From assembly GCF_001723685.1 (NCBI RefSeq), contig NZ_MCBX01000017.1, forward strand, positions 1 through 64,000: a stretch of DNA of 64,000 nucleotides, in the 5' to 3' direction. The position numbers and the translations under genes are program-made. Below the pieces are notes generated by a model that was not told the origin of the DNA, made no database searches, and was given only the letters and a program-made list of their open reading frames with translations. The stretch is from Candidatus Marithrix sp. Canyon 246. GTDB taxonomy: Bacteria > Pseudomonadota > Gammaproteobacteria > Beggiatoales > Beggiatoaceae. Within the stretch, counting starts at the first letter, position 1. Every line of letters begins with the position of its first letter. Below are positions 54,555-64,000 of this stretch, one piece after another.

Positions 54555-57329
54555 ATGAAAATTAAAATCTTACTTGCATTGTTTGCAGTGGCTAATATTT
54601 TAGCCATTACAAATGTCCATGCTATTGCTACCCCCGCTTCATGTCAACTCTATGCTGTTAATCAACAAGAAGCTAATAATTCACAATTTTTTACTGTTGG
54701 TTTTGATCTTAAAGTAAATGATTTAAAAGCTTTATATCAAGGCTATGATATTCAAGCATTGGCTATTCATCCAAAAACTAATCTAATATATGCCGCTTCA
54801 GGTAAAAATGTTGCCGCTGGTAAACCAAAGGGTCATCTTTATCAAGTTGATGGTAAAACTGCTAAGTTATTCTCAATTGGCAGCACCGGATTTGATGATC
54901 TTGGTGATTTAGCTTTTACTCCTGATGGCAAACTTTGGGCTTGGGCAAAAGGCGATGGCTTAATTGATATTGATCCACATACTGCGATTAGTACTGTAAA
55001 AATGCCTGTAAAAGTTGCCATAGAAAGCCTTGCTACGCTAAAGAATAAAGGCAAAATATTTTTTGCTGCGCTTCAACAACAAGATTCATATGATCTATTA
55101 CGATATGATATGGATACAAATGATTTAAAAGTTGTTTGCACAGGAATAAAAGGCAAAGCACAGGATTTAGAAATATTCTCAGAAGAACTGTTTATTTCTG
55201 GTAGTGATAAAGGCTTGTATTTGTTAAATAGCAAAAAATGTACATTTGATTTGGAAATTCCTACTGGACAATTTAAAAAAGTCAAAGGTATCGCCTTACC
55301 TGATAATGCTTGTCAGCCAAATGGTACGCCAATTTTCAAATCTTTTCCTAAATCTGGTTCTACTGTAAATTTTGGCAAAGTGACACTAGAAACTTCAGGT
55401 TTACGAACTATTGCGATTACAGAAACTGGAAATGCTAATTTATTGCTAAATTCAATCATTGAAGGAACACATAAGGATGAATTTAAGTTAATTACACCAA
55501 CAAATATCACAATTGCTGATGGCAGTACACCCAAGGCTCTCACTATTAAATGTACACCTTTAGATGTTGGACAACGTGAAGCTGTTTTAAAAATTAACAG
55601 TAATGATCCTGCACAAAGTGAATTAACATACAAGTTAATATGTGAAGGTATTGAAGATGATGCCAGTAAAGGAACTATTAATCAAATTCCAAATGAACTT
55701 TTGTTAAGAGCAGCTCAATTGCTAGAAGATGTGCGTAATGATGAAAATTCTGCACCGGGTTGGGCAAGGGCACAATTATCAGATGATATTACACCTATTT
55801 ATCGCCCTGATTTACCGGAATTAGGTCATAAACCGGCTTATTATAATATTCCAGTAAAACCATCTGGTTTTATCATAGTATCCACAGGCGATCATGATTT
55901 TCCTATTCCTCATTGGAATTTTACTGGTGAATCACCGGTGCAATATTTAACTGCAAAAGCAACTAAGTTAGATAAAAAAGCTACACGTTTTTATAAACTA
56001 GATGCTTTATCTTATATAGCAGAAGATCAAGAAAGTCAACAAGTAGCTGATTTAGGCGATTTCCCTCGTAAAGCTATTGGAATACAAAGAGAATGGTTAA
56101 ATCAGGAAGAATTATCTGAAACTACTGCTGTAATTCCAGAATCTGAAAATGGAGCAAAAGTTGAAAGTGATGTAAGAATTAGTGGTCCTCAAAAATTTGC
56201 ATTTGAATTTGAAAAATGGGAATCTTGGCAAGAATATAAGGAAAAATCTGCTGAAACTAACAGGGTACTTAATGAAGGCTTACGTTATGACGCTAGCAAA
56301 GAATGGGAACTTATTTCCTTGACTGAACAATATGGTGAATTATTATCAGCCGGAGAAAGTTATCAGTTAGCTATATTGCCTAATAAGCGAGTTCCAGAAA
56401 TTAAACTTGAAGGAAAAGGGGCAAAATTTGTAAAAGTCGAATTGTTAGAACGCAGTAAGCAAAAGCTTCCTTCAGTAATTGAAATTAAAGTGTTAGATGC
56501 GCCAAGTGATGCTGAAGTATCATTTAATTTAAGTTTGATTTATTCTAGTAGCGAAATTTCTAAACCAATTAAATTTGTTGTTGCAACTAAGAAACAAATT
56601 GTTGAATTACCACAAATTAATTTAGAATTAGATTCTTTAAAAGTACCTAATATACGTGGTAATTGGGGACCATGGACTACATTTTGGGCTGGTAGCCATA
56701 ATGATCAACGTTTGTATAGTCAAATTCCAAAAAAAGAATTTAATAATAGTTCTAATTGTGCTAGTGGTTGTGGTGCCACAGCTTGGGCAATGTTATTTGG
56801 TTGGGGTGATTATCGTGCAAGTATTAATGGCTCTGGTTGGCAACATCGTTGGGGTTTATATCGTGAAAATGGTGGCTACGGTAATAATGTTGTTGCTCCC
56901 AAGAATATGACTCAAGGTATTAGAAATGTAAGTTGGGAAATTCGTAATGATATAAGTACCTTTTGCTGGGATGGTCAAGGCGCAACAGCACCTTGGAATA
57001 TGAGTGATGCTTACAAGTATCTACAAGGGCGTACAGGTGCAACCTTAAAAACTAATTATAATGTTTTAGGTATTTCTACAGGTGGTTTACGTAACCGTGC
57101 CCGTGATTCAATTATAAACCGTAGAGTTCCTGCGATTATTGGTACAGGTTGGTTTAAACATTATCCTCTTGCCTATGGATATTCTTGGCGACGTAAAAGA
57201 GTAAACCTTTTATTCTGGTCTTATTGGAAATACCAACGTAAATTTTATGTGAATCAAGGCTGGGGTGGTTCCGGTAATGGCTGGATTTCTGCTCGAACTT
57301 GGTTTGTTGGTCAATTGTACCATAATTAA
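54555..57329 (+). CDS. Secreted multidomain protein with papain-like C-terminal peptidase
   Basis: A 924-residue exported protein (signal about 1-23, VHA). Residues about 25-255 look like a propeller (LAIHPKTNLIYAASG, LAFTPDGKLWAWAKGDG). About 265-370 is a choice-of-anchor-D/ASH-like domain. The C-terminal about 230 residues look like a papain-fold cysteine peptidase: NCASGCGATAWAMLFGWGD (Cys735 or Cys739), His in WFKHYPLAYGY and Asn in YVNQGWGGSGNGW. The assignment of the peptidase domain is by motif pattern. Confidence 0.75.
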   Translation: MKIKILLALFAVANILAITNVHAIATPASCQLYAVNQQEANNSQFFTVGFDLKVNDLKALYQGYDIQALAIHPKTNLIYAASGKNVAAGKPKGHLYQVDGKTAKLFSIGSTGFDDLGDLAFTPDGKLWAWAKGDGLIDIDPHTAISTVKMPVKVAIESLATLKNKGKIFFAALQQQDSYDLLRYDMDTNDLKVVCTGIKGKAQDLEIFSEELFISGSDKGLYLLNSKKCTFDLEIPTGQFKKVKGIALPDNACQPNGTPIFKSFPKSGSTVNFGKVTLETSGLRTIAITETGNANLLLNSIIEGTHKDEFKLITPTNITIADGSTPKALTIKCTPLDVGQREAVLKINSNDPAQSELTYKLICEGIEDDASKGTINQIPNELLLRAAQLLEDVRNDENSAPGWARAQLSDDITPIYRPDLPELGHKPAYYNIPVKPSGFIIVSTGDHDFPIPHWNFTGESPVQYLTAKATKLDKKATRFYKLDALSYIAEDQESQQVADLGDFPRKAIGIQREWLNQEELSETTAVIPESENGAKVESDVRISGPQKFAFEFEKWESWQEYKEKSAETNRVLNEGLRYDASKEWELISLTEQYGELLSAGESYQLAILPNKRVPEIKLEGKGAKFVKVELLERSKQKLPSVIEIKVLDAPSDAEVSFNLSLIYSSSEISKPIKFVVATKKQIVELPQINLELDSLKVPNIRGNWGPWTTFWAGSHNDQRLYSQIPKKEFNNSSNCASGCGATAWAMLFGWGDYRASINGSGWQHRWGLYRENGGYGNNVVAPKNMTQGIRNVSWEIRNDISTFCWDGQGATAPWNMSDAYKYLQGRTGATLKTNYNVLGISTGGLRNRARDSIINRRVPAIIGTGWFKHYPLAYGYSWRRKRVNLLFWSYWKYQRKFYVNQGWGGSGNGWISARTWFVGQLYHN

Positions 57330-57341
57330 ATACGAGGTTAA

Positions 57342-57374
57342 AGACCTGTCAGGTTTTTAAAACCTGACAGGTCT
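57342..57374. repeat. Dispersed 33-bp palindrome, copy 8
   Basis: Arms AGACCTGTCAGG and CCTGACAGGTCT around TTTTTAAAA. It lies in the 51-base gap between two genes of the same strand and ends 6 bases before the ATG at 57381, so it occupies the ribosome-binding region of the clostripain-like gene. Confidence 0.9.
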
Positions 57375-57380
57375 GATATT

Positions 57381-59648
57381 ATGAAAAAAAAAATATTTAT
57401 CCTATTATTTCTATTCCCGATAAAACTCCTTGCCGTTTACGATCTACTCTCAATAGATATCACTCCAGTTAATGACAAGGTTAAATTTTGTTTTTATTCC
57501 GATTATCCACTTAAAGCCGATACTTATTTAGCCGTTGATATTAATCAAAAGCTGTTTTTTATTGATCAACAGAAACAACTTAAACCTTTTAACAACACTC
57601 CTCCTATTTTTAGCAAAAAAGCTAAATTTATTGATAAACCCATCTGTTTTGATCCTATTTCTAAAGCTGTTCTTCAGAATATTGCTATTTATGCTGGTGT
57701 TGGTTCTTCTATAGATGATATTGTTAAGAAATCTCAATATGCAAAAATCTTTAATGGTGTAATGCAATTACCTCAGCCGAAAAAAAATTGGACGGTTATG
57801 GTTTATATGGTTGGTTCTGATCTTGAGCTTAGAAGATTAAGAGTTAATAAAAAAACCGGTGAAAAAAAAGGGCGTTGGGCAAGTCAAGATATTTTAGAAA
57901 TGTTAGCTGGTAGCCAGAATACCGATAATGTTAATTTAGTTGTATCTACTGGTGGTTCCATTCGTGAAGGTTGGAAAACTGTTAAACGTTCTGTGGTTCA
58001 AAAGGGCGAATATAATGTTGTAGAAGATTTAGGCGTGCAAAATATGGCTACTCCTAAAAGTATTAGTGATTTTGTGGTTTGGAGTCATACTAATTTTCCG
58101 GCTGAAAATTATGCATTAATCATGTGGGATCATGGTGTTGGTTCACAAGGTTTTGGTTATGATATTTCTCAAGCCGGTAGTGATAAAGTAATGGGCTTAA
58201 ATGAACTGCATACAGCCTATAAAGATATACGTAGTAAAATTGCTAAACCACTTGATATTGTGGTTTATGATGCCTGTTTAATGGCTTCAATTGAAGTAGC
58301 TCAAGTGACTGCGGCGGTTGCTAAAACTATGTCTGGTTCTGCTGATCTTGAACCGGGGCATGGTATTGATTATGCTCATCTTATTATGAATATAAATGCT
58401 TCTCCACCTGCTGATGGTGTAAATTTTGGTAAAATCGTTAAAACCGGTTATATTCAACATACTAAGAATAAAAATACTTTTGATAAAAACCGTATTACTT
58501 ATAGTGTATTTGATTTAAGTCATATAAATTCATTTAGTGATACTTTTAAAAATTTTGCAGTTGAATTTAAAACAATTCTAAAGCAACAAGGTTTTTTAAA
58601 CTATCAGAATCTAAGTCGCGGTATCATTCGCGCTCCGGGTTATCCATTAAAACAAGCTGGCAGATTAGGTTCCCTAAATGACAATTATATTCGCATAGAT
58701 TTATATAGTGTGCTAAAAACAATTGGTCCAGATTTTCCTAAATTTAAACAATATACTGATCAGTTACTTGGCATTATTGATAATATGGTGGTTGATTATG
58801 AAGGCAATATTGCTAAAATTGATAAGAATGCTGGGCGCGTAAGTTTAGATATTGGTAGTGAAGAATCTTATTTAGCTGCCTTACCAGAAGCTTATACTTT
58901 ATTGAAGCAAGGATTAAAATTTTATAATCAACGTCGCACAACAGATAAATTTAAGCCTGAAGGAACATTAGTCTGCCCACAAGGAATTGTTTGTGCTTTT
59001 GCTCAATGGCTGGAATTATCAGCAACTGATATTTTGGGTATTGAGGCTTATTTTGGACAAATGCTGAATAAAGATGTAATGGACATTTATCGAATTGATA
59101 AATCTTTCTATATATATAAACCTTTAACAACTGATTTAGAACTGCCTGTAGATGGTACTAAGGCATGTCAATATCAAATTTGCGTAAATGAAACTAATTG
59201 TGCAAATGTTACCTTAACTGAATTTGATAAAAATCAAATGCTAGCAGATATAAAATTAAATGATTCACCTGCTATTTTATCGTTTTGTAACAGCGGCAGC
59301 ACATGGTCAAGTTGCGGTGTAGTACCACAAACTCAAGGTATTTGGGGGCGCGATGATGTTTTATCAGTTGAAGATCGTATAACTCCAATAAGCATACACT
59401 TAACCAATAATACAGAACTTAAACAAAAACAAAATAATACGCTAGTTGTAAGCGATCCAGAACAAGTAATTTTAAAACAAACATGTGATAGCTCAAAAGC
59501 AGCTATTTCAGCGGCTTATTATAGTAATAATCAACAGTCGAAATTTGAAAAATTATGTGATAGTGGCGATTGTGTTTGTAAGCCCGGAGAAGAAGATCCC
59601 GGTTGTAAAAGACTTGGTTTTAAGGCTGGGGTTATTTTGAAGCAATGA
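57381..59648 (+). CDS. Secreted clostripain-family (C11) cysteine peptidase
   Basis: A 755-residue exported protein (signal about 1-18). The C11 caspase-fold domain begins about residue 130 (WTVMVYMVGSDLE), with catalytic His251 in IMWDHGVG and Cys299 in VVYDACLMASIEVA. DLEPGHGIDYA and a C-terminal Cys-rich segment (CDSGDCVCKPGEEDPGC) follow. There is no Shine-Dalgarno-like sequence because the palindrome fills that space, so its expression may be controlled by the hairpin. It is the last of the secreted-peptidase cluster. Confidence 0.88.
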   Translation: MKKKIFILLFLFPIKLLAVYDLLSIDITPVNDKVKFCFYSDYPLKADTYLAVDINQKLFFIDQQKQLKPFNNTPPIFSKKAKFIDKPICFDPISKAVLQNIAIYAGVGSSIDDIVKKSQYAKIFNGVMQLPQPKKNWTVMVYMVGSDLELRRLRVNKKTGEKKGRWASQDILEMLAGSQNTDNVNLVVSTGGSIREGWKTVKRSVVQKGEYNVVEDLGVQNMATPKSISDFVVWSHTNFPAENYALIMWDHGVGSQGFGYDISQAGSDKVMGLNELHTAYKDIRSKIAKPLDIVVYDACLMASIEVAQVTAAVAKTMSGSADLEPGHGIDYAHLIMNINASPPADGVNFGKIVKTGYIQHTKNKNTFDKNRITYSVFDLSHINSFSDTFKNFAVEFKTILKQQGFLNYQNLSRGIIRAPGYPLKQAGRLGSLNDNYIRIDLYSVLKTIGPDFPKFKQYTDQLLGIIDNMVVDYEGNIAKIDKNAGRVSLDIGSEESYLAALPEAYTLLKQGLKFYNQRRTTDKFKPEGTLVCPQGIVCAFAQWLELSATDILGIEAYFGQMLNKDVMDIYRIDKSFYIYKPLTTDLELPVDGTKACQYQICVNETNCANVTLTEFDKNQMLADIKLNDSPAILSFCNSGSTWSSCGVVPQTQGIWGRDDVLSVEDRITPISIHLTNNTELKQKQNNTLVVSDPEQVILKQTCDSSKAAISAAYYSNNQQSKFEKLCDSGDCVCKPGEEDPGCKRLGFKAGVILKQ

Positions 59649-59652
59649 AATA

Positions 59653-59709
59653 AAGCCCTGAAGGGGCGTATTAAAACATAAACCTAATTATTTCGCCCCT
59701 TCAGGGCTT
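59653..59709. terminator. Inverted repeat between convergent genes
   Basis: AAGCCCTGAAGGGGCG (59653-59668) and CGCCCCTTCAGGGCTT (59694-59709) are perfect reverse complements, giving a 16-bp stem with a 25-base loop. Each arm is itself partly palindromic. It begins 4 bases after the clostripain-like stop and ends 2 bases before the convergent gene. It is probably a bidirectional transcript-end structure. One arm motif also occurs alone at 30561. Confidence 0.65.
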
Positions 59710-59711
59710 AG

Positions 59712-61449
59712 TTAAATCACCCGCTCATTACCACCATCTATAGCAACTTGGGCACCAGTAGTTTTAGAAAAAATATCTCCAGCCATACTACAAGCTAATA
59801 AGGCTACATCTTTAGATTGTACTTCTACTTTTAGTAAGTTATTTTGTTTATATTCTTCTACGCTGATGCCATAATGTTTGGCGCGTTTGGATAAAATGTC
59901 ATCAGTCCATAAAGCGGTGTCAAATACAGCATTTGGATGAATTGTATTTACGCGAATGCCTTTAGGAGCTAATTCTAAAGCAGCAACTCTTGCCAATTGT
60001 GTTTGTCCAGCTTTGGCTACTGAATAAGCACCTGCTCCCGGTCCGGGTGCGGGTACATTTTTAGATGCTATCATAACTACTGCTGGTTCAATACCTAGGC
60101 TTAAATAAGGGGTACAGATTTGTAATAGTTGTTGATGGCTGCTTAGGTTAATATTTAAACTGGTATTCCAATTTTTTGCTGACATATTTTCTATGGTTTC
60201 ATTGGCAAAAAATGCTCCGGCATTAGAGATTAAAATATCTAAACCGCCAAATTTCGCAACAGTATTATCAACTGCATCTTTTAATTGTTGTTCATCAGTA
60301 ACATCACAAACCAAGCCTAAAACATTATCTGTTTGAAATAATTCAGTAACTTGTGGATTTAAATCTAAGGCTGCAACTACTGCACCTTGTGCCAATAGTT
60401 CTTTCACGCAAGCATATCCAATACCGCTGGCTGCTCCAGTGACTAGGGCAATTTTTCCTTGTAATGCTAAACTGGTTTTATTTTTCTTTAATTTAGCTTG
60501 TTCCAGTTCCCAATATTCCATTTCAAAAATATCTTTTTCTGGTAAAGCCTGCCACTGATTTAAATTTTCAGCTATTTGTATGGCGTTGATAGTATGATCT
60601 TTTATATCAGCTACTATATTAGCTTCTTTTACAGTTTTACCAAAACTAATACAACCATATTGTTGCCATACAGCCCAACAAGGAGCAGGATTTAAACAGG
60701 TTAATTTGCCATTATCATGACGTGCAAAATAAGCCTGATAATCTTTGACATATTTATCAATGCTATCATTAACTTCTTTATTTAGAATAACAGGAGTTCT
60801 TTTAGTGCGAATGACATGATCAGGAGTTAAGGGGCTATATATCGCAGAGAAATTACTAAAGTTTATTGAATCCCATTTGGCAATTACTGCCTTAGCTAGA
60901 CCAATCAAGATTTTGAGTTAATTCATAAACTTTTTTAGCTAACACAAAACCGGGCATTATATAAGGAATAATTAAAACTTTGTTACCATAAATTGTTTGT
61001 ATTAATTCCTTACCATTTGGAGTATTAGTAATAGTAACAACAGCATCGGCATGAGTATGATCAACATACTTACATGGAATAATTGCATGTAAGATTGCCT
61101 CAACTGAAGGATTTGGTGCATTTGGATCAAGCATAGCGGCACGTTGATTATTTACCATATCAGAATCGCTTAAACTGTCTAAAGCAGCCATTTTTTGTAA
61201 AACCTTTAGTTTTACAGGAGCAAATCCGGCTGTTTCAATAGTTGCCAAATCCCAGCCACTACCTTTAACATAAAGCACCTGTTCTTGCTCACCAAATAAA
61301 TTAGTAATTTCAGTTTTGACAGAAGTATTACCGCCGCCGTGTAAAACTAAATTTTCTTCTTGACCAAGCAAACGTGAAGTATAAACACGCAATGCTAAAA
61401 CATCATTATTATATTTACTAGCTTGATCTTGATTCCATAAATTTTTCAT
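59712..61449 (-). pseudogene. Bifunctional class II aldolase/short-chain dehydrogenase, broken
   Basis: The first part (61449-60892, 185 residues) is the class II aldolase domain: LVLHGGGNTSVKTEI, VLYVKGSGWDLA, DHTHADAVVTITNT. It ends in a stop after NLDWSS. The second part (60908-59712) overlaps in another frame and holds the rest: IAKWDSINFSNFSAIYSPLTP, then a Rossmann dehydrogenase with VTGAASGIGYACV, SNAGAFF and the Tyr-x3-Lys of GAYSVAKAG. Intact homologues are a single protein of nearly 700 residues, so about 100 residues were lost with a frameshift near 60900. The dehydrogenase part could still be made on its own. Confidence 0.8.
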
Positions 61450-61525
61450 AGGTTTTTTGGTTTTCGCTTGGAATTAAAAAGTTTGTAACTATATTACATT
61501 AACATCTTATTAAATAGGAAATTAA

Positions 61526-64000
61526 ATGTCTCACCAAGCTTTTACCTTAATTCGTCAAGCAGAAATATCAAGTCTAAATATTAAAATTGAGGAATATCGT
61601 CATAATGTTACTGGCGCACGTCATTTGCACTTAGCCGCTGATGATAATAATAATGCATTTTTAGTAGGCTTTTTGACCGTACCTCAAGATTCTACCGGTG
61701 TCGCGCATATTCTTGAGCATACAAGTTTATGTGGTAGTCGCCGCTTTCCGGTGCGTGATCCGTTTTTCTTGATGATGCGCCGCTCTTTGAATACTTTTAT
61801 GAATGCCTTTACTAGCAGCGATTGGACAGCTTACCCTTTTGCTAGTCAAAATAAAAAGGATTTTGATAATTTATTACAAGTTTATTTAGATGCTACTTTT
61901 TTCCCTAGTTTGGAAGTTCTTGATTTTGCTCAAGAAGGGCATAGAGTTGAATTTGAAGCTAATGATGAATTGGTATATAAAGGTGTAGTTTTTAATGAAA
62001 TGAAAGGTGCATTGAGTTCGCCGGTGCAGCGTTTATGGCAGGCAGTGTCTGAAAATATCTTTCCTACTATCACTTATCATTATAATAGTGGTGGTGAGCC
62101 TACTGATATTCCTGATTTAACTCATGCTCAATTGCAGCAATTTCATGCAAATCATTATCATCCTTCTAATGCTATATTTATGACTTATGGTGATCGTGCA
62201 GCCGCTGAACATCAACATTGGTTTGAAGAATGCGCCTTAAAAGAATTTCAAGCACAAGATTTAAATTTACAAATTCCAAAAGAGCAGCGTTATGATAAGC
62301 CTCAACAAGCAACTACAATTTATCCAATTGATAAACAAGAAGATAATCAAACTCATATAGTTGTAGCATGGCTATTAGGTGATAGCACTGACATTAATGA
62401 GGTAATGAATGCAAATTTATTATCAGGAGTATTATTAGATAATAGCGCATCTCCCTTACGTGATGCTTTAGAATCAACAAAATTAGGTACCGCAGTTTCA
62501 CCTTTATGTGGTTGTGATGAAAGTAGTACTGAAACTACCTTTATGTGTGGCTTAGAAGGTTCTAATCCTGAACAAGCTGAAGCTGTAGAAGCCTTAATTT
62601 TAGAAGTATTACAAGATGTAGCCAAAAATGGAGTGCCGCTGGAACAAATAGAATCAGTATTACATCAAATAGAATTGAGTCAACGCGAAATTACTGGTGA
62701 TGGCTTTCCTTATGGTTTACGCTTAATAGTCAATGCTTTATCTCCTATGATACATGGAGGTGATCCAGTAGAATTTTTAGATTTAGATTCCGCACTAACC
62801 AGATTACGAGAAGATTGCCAAAATCCGCGCTTTATTCCAGATTTAATACAAGGATTATTATTAGATAATCCACATAGAGTTCGGGTAGTAATGGCACCAG
62901 ATGCCGAGTTAGCCGCTAAAGAAATTGCTGACGAAACAGCAAAATTAGCAGCCATAAAAGCCAAAATGACTGAAGAACAAAAAGCCCAAGTCATTGAACA
63001 AGCAGCGGCTTTACAAGCGCGTCAACAACAAGAAGATGACCCTGAAATATTACCAAAAGTAGGTTTAGAAGACATCGCAGATGACTTAAAAATTCCCAGC
63101 GGCGACTTTAAAACCATAGGCAATTTACCAAGCACATGGTTTGCCAGCGGCACCAATGGTATGATTTATCAAAAAATTGTCATAGATTTACCAGAATTTG
63201 AACCAGAATTATTAGAAATATTACCCCTATTTTGTGACATACTTACCGAAGTAGGTGTTGGAGAGCAAGATTATCGACAAACAGCGGCATTACAAGCAGC
63301 AGTCACCGGAGGTATAGGTGCCAGCTTATCAATTCGCGGCAACATCAATGATGTGCAACAAGTACAAAGCTTTTTTAGTATATCTGGCAAAGCCTTAGTA
63401 CGAAATCAAGACAAACTATCCGAATTGTTACGCCAAACATTAGAACAAGCTCGCTTTGACGAATTACCAAGATTACGCGAACTAATTTCTCAATTTAGAG
63501 TAGAAACAGAAAATAGTGTCACCTCAAGAGGGCATCAACTAGTAATGACTGCCTCAAGTAGCGGCTTCAGCCCAGTTGGCAAATTATCCGAACAATGGCA
63601 TGGCTTAGAAGGAATACAGAAACTAAAACAACTAGATAAAAACTTAGAAGTTGAAAAATTTGCTGCAAAATTAGCCCGAATTCGCGACCAATTACTACAA
63701 GCACCGCGTCAACTATTAACTGTAAGTGAAGCAGAACAAACATTAGATTGGCAAGATCAACAATATACAGAAATCAAAAAATTCAAACCAGCGGCTGTAA
63801 ATGAACAAATAAAACAAGCTTGGACAACTAATACCCAAGTAAATTTTTGCTCCAAAGCATACCCAACAGTAGCACCAAATGATTTTGATGCCGCTGTTTT
63901 CACAGTACTTGGACAATTTTTAGGCAATGGTTACTTACACCGAACAGTGCGCGAACAAGGCGGGGCATATGGAGGCGGAGCCAGTTATGATGGCAGCACC
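61526..64000 (+). CDS. M16C metallopeptidase (PreP/insulinase family), 3' end outside window
   Basis: The frame is open from ATG 61526 (AGGAA 5 bases upstream) to the end of the window, 825 codons. The inverted zinc motif HxxEH is present as VAHILEHTSLCGS, followed by FMNAFTSSDWTAYPFAS and the distal Glu in VYKGVVFNEMKGAL. The second half includes TREQGGAYGGG-like residues (VREQGGAYGGGASYDG), the substrate-binding R/Y region of presequence-protease-type enzymes. About 150 residues are expected beyond the window. It degrades peptides in the cytoplasm or periplasm; no signal peptide is seen. Confidence 0.9.
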   Translation, partial: MSHQAFTLIRQAEISSLNIKIEEYRHNVTGARHLHLAADDNNNAFLVGFLTVPQDSTGVAHILEHTSLCGSRRFPVRDPFFLMMRRSLNTFMNAFTSSDWTAYPFASQNKKDFDNLLQVYLDATFFPSLEVLDFAQEGHRVEFEANDELVYKGVVFNEMKGALSSPVQRLWQAVSENIFPTITYHYNSGGEPTDIPDLTHAQLQQFHANHYHPSNAIFMTYGDRAAAEHQHWFEECALKEFQAQDLNLQIPKEQRYDKPQQATTIYPIDKQEDNQTHIVVAWLLGDSTDINEVMNANLLSGVLLDNSASPLRDALESTKLGTAVSPLCGCDESSTETTFMCGLEGSNPEQAEAVEALILEVLQDVAKNGVPLEQIESVLHQIELSQREITGDGFPYGLRLIVNALSPMIHGGDPVEFLDLDSALTRLREDCQNPRFIPDLIQGLLLDNPHRVRVVMAPDAELAAKEIADETAKLAAIKAKMTEEQKAQVIEQAAALQARQQQEDDPEILPKVGLEDIADDLKIPSGDFKTIGNLPSTWFASGTNGMIYQKIVIDLPEFEPELLEILPLFCDILTEVGVGEQDYRQTAALQAAVTGGIGASLSIRGNINDVQQVQSFFSISGKALVRNQDKLSELLRQTLEQARFDELPRLRELISQFRVETENSVTSRGHQLVMTASSSGFSPVGKLSEQWHGLEGIQKLKQLDKNLEVEKFAAKLARIRDQLLQAPRQLLTVSEAEQTLDWQDQQYTEIKKFKPAAVNEQIKQAWTTNTQVNFCSKAYPTVAPNDFDAAVFTVLGQFLGNGYLHRTVREQGGAYGGGASYDGST

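Overview
The window reads as a stretch of an AT-rich gammaproteobacterial chromosome. The core genes fit that class: smc next to zipA, murE-murF-mraY with a meso-DAP-type MurE, bamE divergent from fur, a two-subunit-type glycine decarboxylase (gcvPA) with gcvH and gcvT, ycjF, der, ispH and ppa. Secreted caspase-fold proteases, two-component-regulator-type propellers, DUF29, a possible DsrN-like amidase and many dispersed palindromes suggest a large-genome sulfur oxidiser of the Beggiatoa/Thiomargarita/Marithrix kind (Thiotrichales). That placement is inference. The first 127 bases are an exact inverted copy of bases 372-498, a pattern typical of a multiple-displacement-amplification chimera or an assembly error at a contig edge, so the source may be a single-cell or metagenome assembly.

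Layout. 1-5776: 5'-truncated smc, followed by the wreckage of an AAA ATPase/DUF4276-like gene pair and a second, independently deleted copy of smc-3'-end plus ATPase lying between 14-bp inverted repeats. 5777-8400: zipA, a small membrane protein and a broken LamG protein gene. 8410-17486: cell-wall genes, ycjF, a PilH-like receiver, the glycine cleavage operon, tRNA-Thr and ppa. 17550-22423: a four-gene Mrp-like antiporter cluster, a porin that appears internally shortened, an FMN-binding protein and a broken PepSY membrane protein. 22440-29120: DUF29, bamE, fur, a PfkB kinase, an acidic lipoprotein whose reading frame continues past one TGA into a C39-like peptidase, purC, a lytic transglycosylase, FHA and SPOR proteins, and a CbiA/DsrN-type amidase.

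29139-36101 is a signalling island: two small unknown proteins with a PP2C, then a five-gene operon of a TerY-like VWA protein, a PP2C phosphatase, a leucine-rich-repeat (LRR) protein, a Ser/Thr kinase with a zinc ribbon, and a second LRR paralogue. 36178-43338 holds two exported proteins that share a C-terminal domain, then a compact RiPP-like cluster: a 42-residue precursor-like peptide, a PqqD-like carrier, an HprK-like kinase and an S26-like peptidase, with a divergent nucleotidyltransferase. 43345-48054 holds sel1-der, ispH, broken genes and a 201-bp MITE-like element. 48206-59648 holds an ATPase-nuclease fusion followed by four secreted proteins, three of which look like cysteine peptidases (caspase-like C13/C14 on a beta-propeller, papain-like, clostripain). 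The window ends with a broken aldolase/dehydrogenase gene and the start of an M16C peptidase.

Two themes run through the window. One is a dispersed palindrome family (arms AGACCTGTCAGG / CCTGACAGGTCT, eight full or partial copies), mostly at gene ends. The other is repeated gene shortening, in some cases visibly between short direct repeats, which may be real genome decay or an artefact of amplification and assembly.
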